Assembly (NCBI GenBank): GCA_963827705.1
Contig: CAWHBN010000014.1
Coordinates: 54,370-118,369 of the forward strand
Direction of reading: 5' to 3'
From: JACDAN01 sp963827705
Lineage (GTDB): Bacteria > Actinomycetota > Thermoleophilia > Gaiellales > Gaiellaceae
Length of the DNA: 64,000 bases
In this document: positions 36,845-46,552 of the stretch, piece by piece
Layout: every line of letters begins with the position of its first letter
Numbering within the stretch: the first letter of the stretch is position 1
Notes under the pieces: generated by a model
Database searches by the model: none
Told to the model about the DNA's origin: nothing
What the model saw: the letters and a program-made list of their open reading frames with translations, nothing else
Made by a program: the position numbers and the translations under genes

Positions 36845-37495
36845 CTAGGCGAGGTGAAAGTAGAGGGCGTAGAGCAGCTCAACCGCAGGGTTGGACGTGT
36901 GCACTGCCACGTCCGACGGCGTGTCGAGCAACGCCTCGGAGTAGTTGAAGATGATCCGAACGCCCGCGTCGATCAGGTCATCGGCCGCCGACTGCGCGCT
37001 CTCGGCGGGCACGGCGAGGACGCCGACGACGATGTTCTTGTCCCGCACCGCGTCGGCCAGGCCGCCGTACTCACTCACCTCGACGTTGCCGACCCGACGG
37101 CCGACCTTCTCGGGATCCTTGTCGAAGACCGCCGTGATGTTGATGCCGTGCTCGGCGAAGATCGGCGAGCTCGCGATCGCCTCGCCGAGGCGCCCGGCGC
37201 CGACGAGCGCGATGTTGTGCTGCCCCTGCGTGCGGAGGATCCGCCGGATCTCGCCCAGCAGTCCGTCGACGCTGTAGCCGACGCCGCGCTTGCCGAACTT
37301 CCCGAACGTGGAGAGGTCGCGCCGGATCTGGGTCGCGTTGATGTTGGTGTAGTCGGCGATCTCCTGGGAGGAGATCCGCTCCTTGCCCATCTTGCGAGCC
37401 TGAGTCAGGACCTGGAGATAGCGGCTGAGGCGGGCAGCGACGCCGACGGTGAGACGATCAGGTACCGACCCCTGCGGTGGAGCTTGTAACACCAC
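36845..37495 (-). CDS. rex: Redox-sensing transcriptional repressor Rex
   Basis: A 216-residue protein. The N-terminal winged helix has RLSRYLQVLTQARKMGKERISSQEIADY and TNINATQIRRDLSTFGKFGKRGVGY. The Rossmann domain has NIALVGAGRLGEAIASSP (GxGxxG) and AVFDKDPEKVG, and the C-terminal swapped helix ends AVELLYALYFHLA. Rex senses the NADH/NAD+ ratio and represses respiration and fermentation genes. It follows the glutaredoxin-like and glutamate dehydrogenase genes on the same strand, with 42 bp between. Start GTG at 37495 lies inside a Rex-box-like sequence. Confidence 0.95.
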   Translation of the reverse strand: MVLQAPPQGSVPDRLTVGVAARLSRYLQVLTQARKMGKERISSQEIADYTNINATQIRRDLSTFGKFGKRGVGYSVDGLLGEIRRILRTQGQHNIALVGAGRLGEAIASSPIFAEHGINITAVFDKDPEKVGRRVGNVEVSEYGGLADAVRDKNIVVGVLAVPAESAQSAADDLIDAGVRIIFNYSEALLDTPSDVAVHTSNPAVELLYALYFHLA

Positions 37496-37500
37496 ACAAG
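37483..37500. promoter_or_regulatory. Possible Rex operator over the rex start
   Basis: On the minus strand the DNA reads TTGTGTGGTGTTACAAG across the rex start codon, close to the TTGTG...CACAA Rex consensus but with irregular half-site spacing. Another TTGTG half-site lies just upstream on the plus strand near 37503-37507. It suggests autoregulation and is low confidence. Confidence 0.3.
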
Positions 37501-37537
37501 GATTGTGCCAGCCCTCATCACTCCCCGCGTCGAGTGG

Positions 37538-37798
37538 TCACAAAGTCCCGTCGGAGCCCCGAGCTTGTGCGACCTTCCGGCGCAGCGCATCGGGCTCGAC
37601 GAAGTATGTGAACGCCCGCTCGCCGTCGATCTCCACGACCGGAAGCCACTCGCGGTAGCGGGACTCGAGCTCCGGGTCGCCGCCGATGTCGACCTCCTCG
37701 AGCTCGAACCCCAGCTCGTCCCGCGCCGCGTGAACGACCCGGCGCGCCGCGGCGCATAGGTGGCACCCCTCGGCGTGGTAGAGGACGACGTGGGTTAC
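37538..37798 (-). CDS. Glutaredoxin-like protein (DUF836), non-canonical start
   Basis: About 86 residues of the glutaredoxin-like thioredoxin fold. THVVLYHAEGCHLCAAARRV gives the CxxC redox pair, followed by LEEVDIGGDPELESRYREWL (the cis-Pro side, LPVVEIDGE) and FTYFVEPDALRRKVAQ. The natural start position, overlapping the gdh TAA, reads GTA ACC CAC: the expected GTG-TGA overlap appears changed to GTA-TAA. No ATG, GTG or TTG lies nearby in frame, so initiation is unclear or a base is wrong. It sits between glutamate dehydrogenase and rex, a redox-themed operon. Confidence 0.7.
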   Translation of the reverse strand, partial: VTHVVLYHAEGCHLCAAARRVVHAARDELGFELEEVDIGGDPELESRYREWLPVVEIDGERAFTYFVEPDALRRKVAQARGSDGTL

Positions 37799-39066
37799 GG
37801 GTACAAGCCGCGCGTCATCGTTGCCTCCGAGACGCGCTGGACGGCGAGGCCATAGGCCGCCGTCCGCATGGTCGTGTTCCGGCCCTCGTAGGTCTGCCAG
37901 GTCTCGTGGAAGGCGCGGGACGTGATCTCGTTCAGGCGCCGGTTGACCTCCTCTTCCTTCCAGAAGTACTCCTGGAGGCCCTGAACCCACTCGAAGTACG
38001 AGACGACGACTCCACCGGCATTCGCGAGCACGTCGGGAAGGACCATGATTCCCTTGTCCTCGAGAATCTCGTCGGCGGTCGGCGTCGTCGGCCCGTTTGC
38101 GCCCTCGACGATGAGCATCGCCTTGATCCGGTCGGCGTTCGCCGACGTGATCACCTGCTCGAGCGCACAGGGAGCGAGCACGTCGACGTCGAGCTCCAGC
38201 AGCTCCTCGTTGGTGATCGTCTCGGTGTCCTTCAGGCCCTCGAGCCGGCCCGTCTCCTGCTTGTGGGCGAGCGCGAGCTTCACGTCGATGCCGTTCGGGT
38301 TGTGAACGCCGCCAGAGGAGTCCGACACCGCAACCACCGTCGCGCCGTCCTCCTGGATGAAACGGGCGAGGTAGCTACCGACGTTGCCGAATCCCTGGAC
38401 GGCGACTCGCATGCCCTCGAACGACTTGCCCTTCTTCTTCGCCGCCTCGCGCAGGATGTACAGCGCGCCGTGCGCGGTCGCCTCGAGTCGGCCGAGCGAG
38501 CCCCCCACGTTCAGCGGCTTGCCCGTCACGACTCCGAGCACCGAATGGCCCTTGTTCATCGAGTAGGTGTCGAAGATCCAGGCCATGACGCTCGGGTCGG
38601 TGCCGACGTCGGGGGCCGGGATGTCCTTCTCCGGGCCGATCTCGTTGATGATTTCCGAGGTGTACCGGCGGGTCATCTTCATCAGCTCGACGCGCGACAT
38701 CCGCTTCGGGTTGCAGACGACGCCGCCCTTGGCGCCGCCGAACGGGATCCCCATCAGGGCGCACTTCCAGGTCATCCACATCGCGAGCGCCTTCACCTCG
38801 TCGACGGTGACGTCGGGGTGGTACCTGATCCCGCCCTTCGAGGGGCCGCGCGCGATGTTGTGCGTGACGCGGAAGCCCTCGAACGCCTGAATCTCGCCGT
38901 CGTCCATCACAACCGGGATCGAGACGGCCACGGTCTTCTTGCACTGCTCGAGGACGCGGACGAGGTTCTCGTCGATCTGGAACTCGCGCGCGACCCGTCG
39001 AAGCTGATGCTGAGCGATCTCGAACGGGTTCTCGCGGAGGTGCGAGGGTGCCTCGACGGTGGTCAC
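37795..39066 (-). CDS. gdhA: Glu/Leu/Phe/Val dehydrogenase (glutamate dehydrogenase)
   Basis: A 423-residue enzyme. Motifs are QAFEGFRVTHNIARGPSKGG, the catalytic-Lys segment MTWKCALMGIPFGGAKGGV, APDVGTDPSVMAWIFDTYS, the Rossmann start VAVQGFGNVGSYLARFI and LIVEGANGPTTPTADEIL. It interconverts glutamate and 2-oxoglutarate with NAD(P). Start GTG at 39066 (TTVEAPSHLRENPFE) follows the S8 protease stop by 22 bp, so it may share the long minus-strand transcript with the tsa genes. Confidence 0.95.
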   Translation of the reverse strand: MTTVEAPSHLRENPFEIAQHQLRRVAREFQIDENLVRVLEQCKKTVAVSIPVVMDDGEIQAFEGFRVTHNIARGPSKGGIRYHPDVTVDEVKALAMWMTWKCALMGIPFGGAKGGVVCNPKRMSRVELMKMTRRYTSEIINEIGPEKDIPAPDVGTDPSVMAWIFDTYSMNKGHSVLGVVTGKPLNVGGSLGRLEATAHGALYILREAAKKKGKSFEGMRVAVQGFGNVGSYLARFIQEDGATVVAVSDSSGGVHNPNGIDVKLALAHKQETGRLEGLKDTETITNEELLELDVDVLAPCALEQVITSANADRIKAMLIVEGANGPTTPTADEILEDKGIMVLPDVLANAGGVVVSYFEWVQGLQEYFWKEEEVNRRLNEITSRAFHETWQTYEGRNTTMRTAAYGLAVQRVSEATMTRGLYP

Positions 39067-39088
39067 GCCGGGCGAGTATACGACGGCG

Positions 39089-41645
39089 CTACCGGATCGT
39101 GAACTGTACGAATTGCCTGCTTGGGGGCGCATCTCCGGGCGGATAGCCAAGCAGGCGGAGCGTATAGCGGCCCGGCGCGAGCCTTCGGCCCGCCGGCCCG
39201 CGGCCCGTGAGGCCGAACGTGTAGCGGCCCGGCAGCAGGTTCCGAAGCCGGACCAGCCGGCCCACCCGTTCGCGGCCGCGCCAGAGCTCCATGTCGAGGT
39301 GGGACAGCGGGAGCACCTCGCTTCCATTGGGGCCTTCGGCGACCCGGCCCGCACGGAGCTCCAGCAGCGCCGGCGCGGAGTCGGACGGCTTGAACCGGTT
39401 CGTCGAGAGCCTGACGGCGCCCAGGAGATCCCGCTCGTACCGCCCAAGCGTCAGCGTCCAGGGGACGCGAACCGGCGCCGCCCCGCCTGCCCTCAGCTCG
39501 AAGTTCGCGGTGATCAGCTGCACGCCCGGCGGCACGTACGCCAGCCGGGCGACGATGGAGACCTTGCGCTTCTCCCGCGGCGCCAGCCGGAAGCGCGCGG
39601 GCGAGACGGCCAGTGCAACGCCGCCGACCTCCCCGAGCTCGCCGGTCGAGACCGTGACGCCGAGCGGACGTTCGGAGACGTTGCGCACGGTGAACCGGGC
39701 GGTCCCCTGCCAGCCACGGGCGTTCGCATGGCCGAGCGGCACCGAGGCCGGCTCGGCGACCGCCTCCACCGCAGCTGCGGCACCGAGATCCAGCCTGCGC
39801 GCACCGTCCACCGTCGCGGCGCTGCCGACGAGCGCGCCCCTGAGACCCCGCGCATCCAGGTCCGGCCTCGCCTGCGCCAGCAGCGCAGCGCCGGAGGCGG
39901 CCACTGCCGCCGCCGCGCTCGAGCCGCTGACGGTGCCGAAGGCGGGCTCGCCGTCGGCGCCGCGACCGGGGAGCGACGTCAGGAGCGCCACGCCCGGAGC
40001 CAGGACCTCCGGCTTCGTGCTTCCGTCGAACGCCAGGCCGTCCGAGGAGAAGGCGGCCGGCCCGCCGGCGAGCGGGTTCTCGCGCTCGCGGGCAGCACCG
40101 ATTTCGATCGTCGCCGGCTCGCCGGCGCGCAGCAGCCGAAGCGCCTCGCTCGCAGCTCCGGCCGGGACACTGACGACGGGCACGCCGATCCGTTCGTCCG
40201 CGCCGAGCGAGCCTGCCGGGATCCGTGCGTCGTGGAGGACGACGGCAGCAGCACCCGCCCCTGCGGCTCCGGCCGCGGCGGAGTCGGGTGAGCCGCCCGC
40301 CGGCGCGAGCGCGGCCCTTCCGGCCACCCGGCTGTAGCCGTTCCGGTCGAAGAAGTCGGCGATCGAGAGCGTCGGCGCACCCTGGCCGAGCACCGTGGGC
40401 AGCAGCTCGTTGCGTGGGGCGGGCGCGGCGAGGTCGAGCTTGAGGGATTCGCCCGGTCCGCGGGCGCCTCCGAGAGGCACCTCGCCTTCGAAGACGACCC
40501 GCAGGCCCGAGCGGATCGTCACACGGACGTGCTCCGTCGTCCTCCTGTCGTCGGCGGCTCCCACCGTGAGCGCCTCCCGGGCGCCGCCCGGGCCGGAGAT
40601 GCTGCCGTAACGAGGCCCCGCCGGCCCGTCGTTCCCGGCCGGTGCGACAACGAGCGTGTCGAGCGCGAGCGCCCCGGCGACGGCACGGGCCGCAGGGCTG
40701 TCCTCGAAGGCGGCGTAGGGCTCGGCCACACCGACGATCGCGATCCGCGCGGCATCCAGGGCGTTTCCGTCACCGTTCGGGTCGACAGCTCGCTCGAGGC
40801 CGGCGATCAACTGGTCCGTGCGGGAGTAGACGGCCCAGCGGCCCGCGAGGTCCTGTTGCCAGCCGGCGACCCGGATCGGGAGCAGCGTCGCGTTCTCCGC
40901 CAGGCCGGTCAGCCCGCCCGGCCCCCCGGAGCCGACGACGAGGCCCGCGAGCTGCGTCCCGTGCCGCTCGAGCTCGGACGGCTCGTCGGGGTTGGCCCTC
41001 GCCGAGGCGAGATCGTCGTTCTCGAGGATGTCGACCCCCTCGAGAACCGCGCCGGCGAGGTAGTCGTGTGCGTGCTGGACGCCCGTGTCGAGGAGCGCAA
41101 TCGTCACGCCGTGGCCGCTGTAGCCGGGCAGCCCGAGTCGGGCCCGGGCGGCCGAGCCGGCCGGCAGGTCGTCCCGCTCGAGCAGCTGGCTGGTGGTGGA
41201 TGCCGGGTAGGCGATGCGGACCGGATAGACGCCCTCGACCTCGGGAAAGCGCTGGAGGAGGGCGATCGCGCGCGCGTCGAGCGGAGCTGAGAAGCCCGAG
41301 AGCACCCGCGAGAAGCTGAACTCGGGCCGGAGCTGGAGGCCGGCGACGCTGAGACGGGCGATGAGCTGACGCTGGGCGGCCTGTGCTGCGGTGTGCCAGC
41401 GTCGCTGGTTCGCCTCGCTGGCCCGCCCGCCCGCTGCGGCCACGCGTCGCGCGAGCGACGGCGTGCGGAGGACGACGATCATCCGCTGCCCGACCGGCAC
41501 CTCCGGGCGAGGGCCGCCGACGAGCCCCCGCCACGAGACCGGCTCGGCGCGCGCACCTTCGGAGGAGCCGCCGGTCGCTGCCGCGACCGAGATCGCCGCC
41601 GCCGCGAGGGCCACGATGGCGAGCAGGCCGAGCTGGGAGAGCCGT

Positions 41646-41668
<23 letters not shown>
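39089..41668 (-). CDS. Secreted S8 protease with PA-type insert and divergent catalytic-Ser motif
   Basis: An 859-residue secreted protein. It has a signal peptide (about 1-31), a propeptide, and a catalytic domain with Asp194 in ALLDTGVQHAHDY and His236 in ELERHGTQLAGLV. A protease-associated (PA) insert with GPGESLKLDLAAPAPRN and AAVVLHDARIPAGSLG (about 405-510) follows. The Ser block is SGSSAAAAVAASGAALL with Ser584 in place of the usual GTSMAAPHVAG. Two C-terminal beta-sandwich regions follow (TARFTVRNVSERPLGVTV and RVPWTLTLGRYERDLLG). TTG start at 41668 overlaps the tsaD stop by 23 bp. Architecture resembles lactocepin or C5a-peptidase-type S8A proteases. Confidence 0.85.
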
Positions 41669-42631
<963 letters not shown>

Positions 42632-42635
<4 letters not shown>

Positions 42636-43099
42636 GCCGAAGCGCGTTCCCGAACGGGGTCCTTCCACATGATCAGGGCGTCCTCGCGGTTGTCCGTGTA
42701 GTACCCGCGACGAATCCCGCGCGCGACGAACCCGAGCCCCTCGTAGAGCTTGATCGCGTCCCCGTTCGAGACCCGAACCTCGAGCGTGTAACCGCGCCGG
42801 TCGTCGGTCGCGGTCAGCTCGAAGAGGTGGTTCAGGAGCTTCGTCGCGACGCCGCGGCGTCGGTACTCCGGATCCACCGCGACATTCATGATGTGCCACG
42901 CGTCGGCGTAGCGGGAGATGATCAGGTAGCCGACGAGCTGCTCCTCGACGTCCGTGTCGACGGCGCCGAGGCAGATCGAGGACCCTTTTGCGATCTCGCC
43001 GGCGAACATCGAGCGCGACCACGGTGTCGGGTAGGCGGTGCGCTCGATCCGCTCGATCGCGCCGAGGTCGCTCAGGGTGAGCGGGCGAAGGTCGATCAC
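42632..43099 (-). CDS. rimI: Ribosomal protein S18-alanine N-acetyltransferase RimI
   Basis: A 155-residue GNAT enzyme: RPLTLSDLGAIERIERTAYPTPWSRSMF at the N-terminus, IMNVAVDPEYRRRGVATKLL as the acetyl-CoA loop, and LEVRVSNGDAIKLYEGLGFVARGIRRGYYTD, the RimI C-terminal signature. It sits between tsaD and tsaB in the usual tsaE-tsaB-rimI-tsaD order. Overlaps of 4 bp at both ends indicate one coupled operon. Confidence 0.93.
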
Positions 43100-43692
43100 G
43101 TGCGAGGCCTGTCCACGTCCGGGATACGAAGGTACATCGGCTCGACCAGGTCAGGCGCGCCGAAGTCCCCCGCGAGCTCGGCGTGGAACCGGGCGCGTGG
43201 GAGGTGCAGCTCGCTCTCGTCGGGCGGAACCTCTCCCCCGCGCCGTTCGATCTCCTCCCGGTACCGGACGGCGCCGTCGCCGACGTACGCCCTTCCGCTC
43301 TCCACGGGGAGCTCCGCCGGCGGGACGACGACCGCCTCGCCGCCGACGCGGGCGAACACCTCCCGGCGTCGTGCGTCGATGACCGGAACCGCGTCCGGTG
43401 CGCCGGCCGCGAGAGCGTCCAGCGTCGAGACTCCCGCGAGGCCGGCACCCCACGCGAACGCGAGCGTGCGGGCGGTGATCAACCCCATCCGCAACCCGGT
43501 GAAGCTTCCCGGGCCGACGCCGACCGCGATCCCCTCGACCTGGGAGTCCCGGACGCCGCCGCGGCGCAGGAGCGCGTCGAGGTCCTCGAGCACGGTGACC
43601 GGCCGGGAGGTGAGCTCGCCGAGCACCTCGCCGTCCCAAACGAGCGCGCTCGTCGCGCGGTCGGTGGCCGTGTCGAACGCGAGGATCAGCAT
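43096..43692 (-). CDS. tsaB: tRNA threonylcarbamoyladenosine biosynthesis protein TsaB
   Basis: A 198-residue ASKHA-fold protein. It begins MLILAFDTATDRATSALV and has AVGVGPGSFTGLRMGLITAR, LAGVSTLDALAAGA and VIDARRREVFARV. It forms the TsaBDE complex for t6A37 synthesis. Start ATG at 43692 overlaps tsaE and the stop overlaps rimI by 4 bp. Confidence 0.92.
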   Translation of the reverse strand: MLILAFDTATDRATSALVWDGEVLGELTSRPVTVLEDLDALLRRGGVRDSQVEGIAVGVGPGSFTGLRMGLITARTLAFAWGAGLAGVSTLDALAAGAPDAVPVIDARRREVFARVGGEAVVVPPAELPVESGRAYVGDGAVRYREEIERRGGEVPPDESELHLPRARFHAELAGDFGAPDLVEPMYLRIPDVDRPRT

Positions 43693-44096
43693 TCCGTGAC
43701 CGTGACGCGCCGCCGGTGCTCGCCGGCGTGCGCCAGCGCCACCCTCAGACGCGGGGCCGGAAGCACGTCCTCCCCCGCCTCGGGCCATTCCACGAAGCAG
43801 ACCGCGTCCTGGAAGTACGGCTCGAGGTCTCCCCACTCTGCGGCGGAAACGCCTGCAAATCGGAACAGATCGAGGTGGGAGACGGACATGCGCCCCGCGT
43901 AGCGATGACCGATCGTGTAGGTCGGGCTCGTGACCGGTCCCTCGACGCCGAGCGCGCGGCACGCGCCGCGCACGAGGGTCGTCTTGCCGGTTCCGAGCTC
44001 CCCTGAGACCGTCACCACGTCACCCGGGGCCAGCCCCTCGGCCAGGCGAGCGCCGACCTCCTCGGTCTGCTCGGGGGACGAGGATTCGACCTCCAC
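43686..44096 (-). CDS. tsaE: tRNA threonylcarbamoyladenosine biosynthesis ATPase TsaE
   Basis: A 136-residue P-loop protein: VVTVSGELGTGKTTLVRGACRAL contains Walker A (GELGTGKTT), with TSPTYTIGHRYAGRMSVSHLDLFRF and FVEWPEAGEDVLP following. This is the compact TsaE fold. Start GTG at 44096 is divergent from the hypothetical gene at 44115, an 18-bp gap that must host overlapping promoters. Confidence 0.92.
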   Translation of the reverse strand: MEVESSSPEQTEEVGARLAEGLAPGDVVTVSGELGTGKTTLVRGACRALGVEGPVTSPTYTIGHRYAGRMSVSHLDLFRFAGVSAAEWGDLEPYFQDAVCFVEWPEAGEDVLPAPRLRVALAHAGEHRRRVTVTEC

Positions 44097-44114
44097 CCCG
44101 TTAGTCTGGCCTTC

Positions 44115-44546
44115 GTGCGGCCGCGCTGGGACATCGACGAGCGAGGTCAGGGCATTGGCGACGCCAGGCGGCTCCTTCCCGAGGCGCGCGCCCTGCTCGA
44201 GCGCATGGACACCCCGCGCTGGGTCACCGAGGACGCCGAGGCGCACCTGCTCCCGCACCTCCGGCGGATGTGTGCCCGCGACGACGTGCCGCTCGAGCTC
44301 CAGGACTCCCGGGTCGAGGAAGACGGGACGCTCGTCGTCGACTGCCGACTCGAGGGCGAGTGGGACGGTTGGAGGGCCGGCGTCGCCGCCTTCGCGCTGC
44401 TGGGACGGATCGCCGAGCCGGGCACGTTCGTCGAGAAGCGGGAGTCGGACGACCGGCTCGAGCTCGACGTCGTCACCGGGGTCGTCTCGGACGAGGGCCG
44501 GTACGCGACCCACGGGCACACGCTTCGCCTCCACGTCACCGCTTGA
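44115..44546 (+). CDS. Hypothetical soluble protein
   Basis: A 143-residue protein starting at GTG 44115 (RPRWDIDERGQGIGDARRLL). It is predicted alpha/beta, with acidic stretches and no Cys motif. TLVVDCRLEGEWDGWRAGV and FVEKRESDDRLELDVVTGVV look like core strands. It is divergent from tsaE and overlaps the following membrane-protein gene by 4 bp, so the two are probably co-translated. I do not recognise a family. Confidence 0.7.
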   Translation: MRPRWDIDERGQGIGDARRLLPEARALLERMDTPRWVTEDAEAHLLPHLRRMCARDDVPLELQDSRVEEDGTLVVDCRLEGEWDGWRAGVAAFALLGRIAEPGTFVEKRESDDRLELDVVTGVVSDEGRYATHGHTLRLHVTA

Positions 44547-45433
44547 TCCGCCGAGTCGCTCCACTTGCGTTCGCGCTCGCGCTCCTCGCCTTCGCATTGC
44601 CGTTCGCAACCGTCTCGTGCGAAGACGCCCAGGTGAAGGCGTCCGGCGCCGATCTCGTGCTGCGCACACCGCCCGAGACGGAGGGTCGGGCACCCGAGGG
44701 GATCGACCTCGGCGAGCTGGTCGTCGCGGCCGGCGGAGGGCTTGCGACGGCGGCCTTCCTGGCGTTCGCGCTGGGCCTGCTCGCGTCCGCTCGGATGTGG
44801 CAGTCCGGCTGGGCGCCGTTCGCCGGCGTGGTGGGAGTCGCCGCGCTCGTATTCCTCAAGACCCGCGGCGGGCCGGAAAACATCGCGGACGTCGATGCGC
44901 AGATCGGCGCATTCCTCGCGGCGGGAGCAGGAGCGGCGGCCGCGCTGGCGGCCGGCGCGGTCTGGCTTCGTGGCGGTCGTCCGCCTCTTCGACCCCTCGC
45001 TCCGGTGATCGCCGCCGGGTTGTTGCTGTTCGGCTACCTCTTCCCGTCTGAGCGGTCGCCGCTCGTCGTCGTCGCCTACGCGGACACGCTGAACGTGAGG
45101 AGGCCCTGGGACGGGCTGTTCTGGCTATTGCCGGTCGTGGTCGGAGTCCTCCTGCTCGCACGGCGGCAGGGAGTTTCCCGCAACCTTGCGGGGTTCGCCG
45201 TCGGTGTCCTGGCGGTCGCGGCGGCGGACGTTGCAGACGAGATCTGGGGCCTCGTTCGGGAGGACGACGTACAGCCCGGAATCGCGCCGCCGGCATTCCT
45301 GGCCGGGATCGTGACGGCCGGCGCCTGGGCGACCACGAACGAGTGGCGAGCTCTCCGCCGCCCGGCGCTCCTTCCGCTGGCTGCGGGCGCGGGCGTCACG
45401 CTCGCAGCTTGGCTGGCGAGCCCGGCCGGCTAG
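44543..45433 (+). CDS. Polytopic membrane protein of unknown function
   Basis: A 296-residue protein (TTG 44543, overlapping the previous stop) with about eight hydrophobic helices: APLAFALALLAFALPFATV, a loop with a lone Cys (VSCEDAQVKASGAD), then alternating helices to LLPLAAGAGVTLAAWLASPAG. An extracytoplasmic loop of about 35 residues after helix 1 is the most distinctive part. There is no catalytic or binding motif that I recognise. It converges with the udg gene, stop codons overlapping by 4 bp. Confidence 0.7.
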   Translation: MIRRVAPLAFALALLAFALPFATVSCEDAQVKASGADLVLRTPPETEGRAPEGIDLGELVVAAGGGLATAAFLAFALGLLASARMWQSGWAPFAGVVGVAALVFLKTRGGPENIADVDAQIGAFLAAGAGAAAALAAGAVWLRGGRPPLRPLAPVIAAGLLLFGYLFPSERSPLVVVAYADTLNVRRPWDGLFWLLPVVVGVLLLARRQGVSRNLAGFAVGVLAVAAADVADEIWGLVREDDVQPGIAPPAFLAGIVTAGAWATTNEWRALRRPALLPLAAGAGVTLAAWLASPAG

Positions 45434-46062
45434 AAGAGTCCGAGCTGAACTGCGGGCTCGGCCGCGGCGAGAACGGGCTCGGGCTCGAGCTCGGGGATCT
45501 CCTCGCGGCCCATCAGCTCCGGGATGCGCCGAAAGTCCTCCTGGAGGACGTTGAGCATCGCCGGCGTGTAGAGGGCCGCAGCCGGGTGGTAGAGCGGGTA
45601 GAGGAGCACGCGATTTCCGCCGAGGGTGACCTCCTGGTCCTGCCCGTGCACGCGGGTGATTCCGGTCGGCTTCCCCGACAGAAGCTTCGTCGCGAAATTC
45701 CCGAGCGTCGCCACGACGCGCGGCTGGATCAGCTCGATCTGCCGGAAGAGGTGCGGCTCGCACGATTCGATCTCGTCGGGCTGCGGGTCGCGGTTTCCGG
45801 GCGGCCGGCACTTGAGCACGTTGGCGATGTAGACCTCAGAGCGCTCGAGGCCGATTCCACCGAGGAGCTTGTCGAGCAGCTTTCCTGCCTGGCCGACGAA
45901 CGGCACGCCCTGCTTGTCCTCGTGGAAGCCTGGCGCTTCGCCTACGAACATCAGGTCGGCGTGCGGGTTCCCCACGCCGAAGACCACCTGCGTTCGCCCC
46001 TGAGAGAGGCGGCAGCGGGTACAGCTCGAGACCTGTTCCCCGAAGGTCGCGAGGGCTTCCAT
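45430..46062 (-). CDS. udg: Type-4 uracil-DNA glycosylase with C-terminal clamp-binding-like motif
   Basis: A 210-residue family-4 UDG. The four cluster-ligand Cys are C14, C17, C85 and C101 (SSCTRCRLSQ, NVLKCRPPGNRDP, ESCEPH), which hold a [4Fe-4S] cluster. Catalytic motif 1 is GEAPGFHEDKQGVPFVGQAG and motif 2 is YPLYHPAAAL. The extreme C-terminus ends QLGLF (206-210), matching the bacterial beta-clamp-binding pentapeptide QL-x-LF. It excises uracil from DNA. Start ATG at 46062. Confidence 0.93.
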   Translation of the reverse strand: MEALATFGEQVSSCTRCRLSQGRTQVVFGVGNPHADLMFVGEAPGFHEDKQGVPFVGQAGKLLDKLLGGIGLERSEVYIANVLKCRPPGNRDPQPDEIESCEPHLFRQIELIQPRVVATLGNFATKLLSGKPTGITRVHGQDQEVTLGGNRVLLYPLYHPAAALYTPAMLNVLQEDFRRIPELMGREEIPELEPEPVLAAAEPAVQLGLF

Positions 46063-46092
46063 GGCGGCGAGTCTACGCCCGGTGACGGACGA

Positions 46093-46308
46093 CTAGCCGC
46101 AGCCGCAGGAGCCGCCGCAGCATCCACCGCCGCTCCGCGGCGCCGGGTTCACGCTGACCTGCGTGGCCGACCCATGGGCGGCGAAGACGGAGAGCTGCTT
46201 GCGCACGTCAGCGGCGCCGCAGTCCGGGCAGTCGGGCTGTGCGCCGTTGCGGACGAGCTCCTCGAAGTGCGACTCGCACTGCATGCAGACGTACTCGTAG
46301 ATCGGCAT
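46093..46308 (-). CDS. FmdB-family zinc ribbon protein
   Basis: A 71-residue protein: MPIYEYVCMQCESHFEELV with the first CxxC, CPDCGAADV with the second, and a Gly/Cys-rich tail (SGGGCCGGSCGCG). This is the FmdB zinc-ribbon family, often described as a regulatory protein but of uncertain role. Start ATG at 46308. The Cys-rich tail may hold an extra metal site. Confidence 0.88.
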   Translation of the reverse strand: MPIYEYVCMQCESHFEELVRNGAQPDCPDCGAADVRKQLSVFAAHGSATQVSVNPAPRSGGGCCGGSCGCG

Positions 46309-46384
46309 GTGCCGAGCAGTGTATCCAGGCAACGAATCAGTCTCTCGGTTCCTGGCTCGTTCGCTGGGTGCCCGATGCCGGAGG

Positions 46385-46534
46385 GGACAGTGCGGGAGCA
46401 CGGCCCCGGAGAGCAGCGGGCGGCCAGCGGGCGAGGCGGGGCGCGGAGCCCGGCTCCGCCGGGCGGGAGCGCCCCGCCGGCCAGGAGGCGAGAGAAGGTG
46501 GCGGGGGCCAGGCTGCGGCCGACCGGCCCCCGCC
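46385..46534. ncRNA. GC-rich structured segment, possible ncRNA or terminator cluster
   Basis: Three strong inverted repeats lie in 150 bp. GGCGGGGCGC 46435-46444 pairs with GCGCCCCGCC 46469-46478, with a nested GCGGAGC/GCTCCGC stem inside. GGCGGGGGCC 46500-46509 pairs with GGCCCCCGCC 46525-46534. The last hairpin starts 18 bp after the stop of the small gene at 46553 (minus strand), so it probably terminates it. The rest does not match tmRNA, RNase P or 6S motifs that I know. Strand uncertain. Confidence 0.35.
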
Positions 46535-46552
46535 GTGTGAGCGCTCTTGCGG

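Noticed and set aside
37483..37510. A clear Rex box upstream of rex
   Set aside because: TTGTG half-sites are present but their spacing departs from the consensus, so I keep it only as a low-confidence operator.
46309..46552. A tmRNA, RNase P RNA or 6S RNA in the GC-rich spacer
   Set aside because: No GGUUCGAUUC-type tRNA-like end, no RNase P CR motifs and no 6S bubble seen; only stems.
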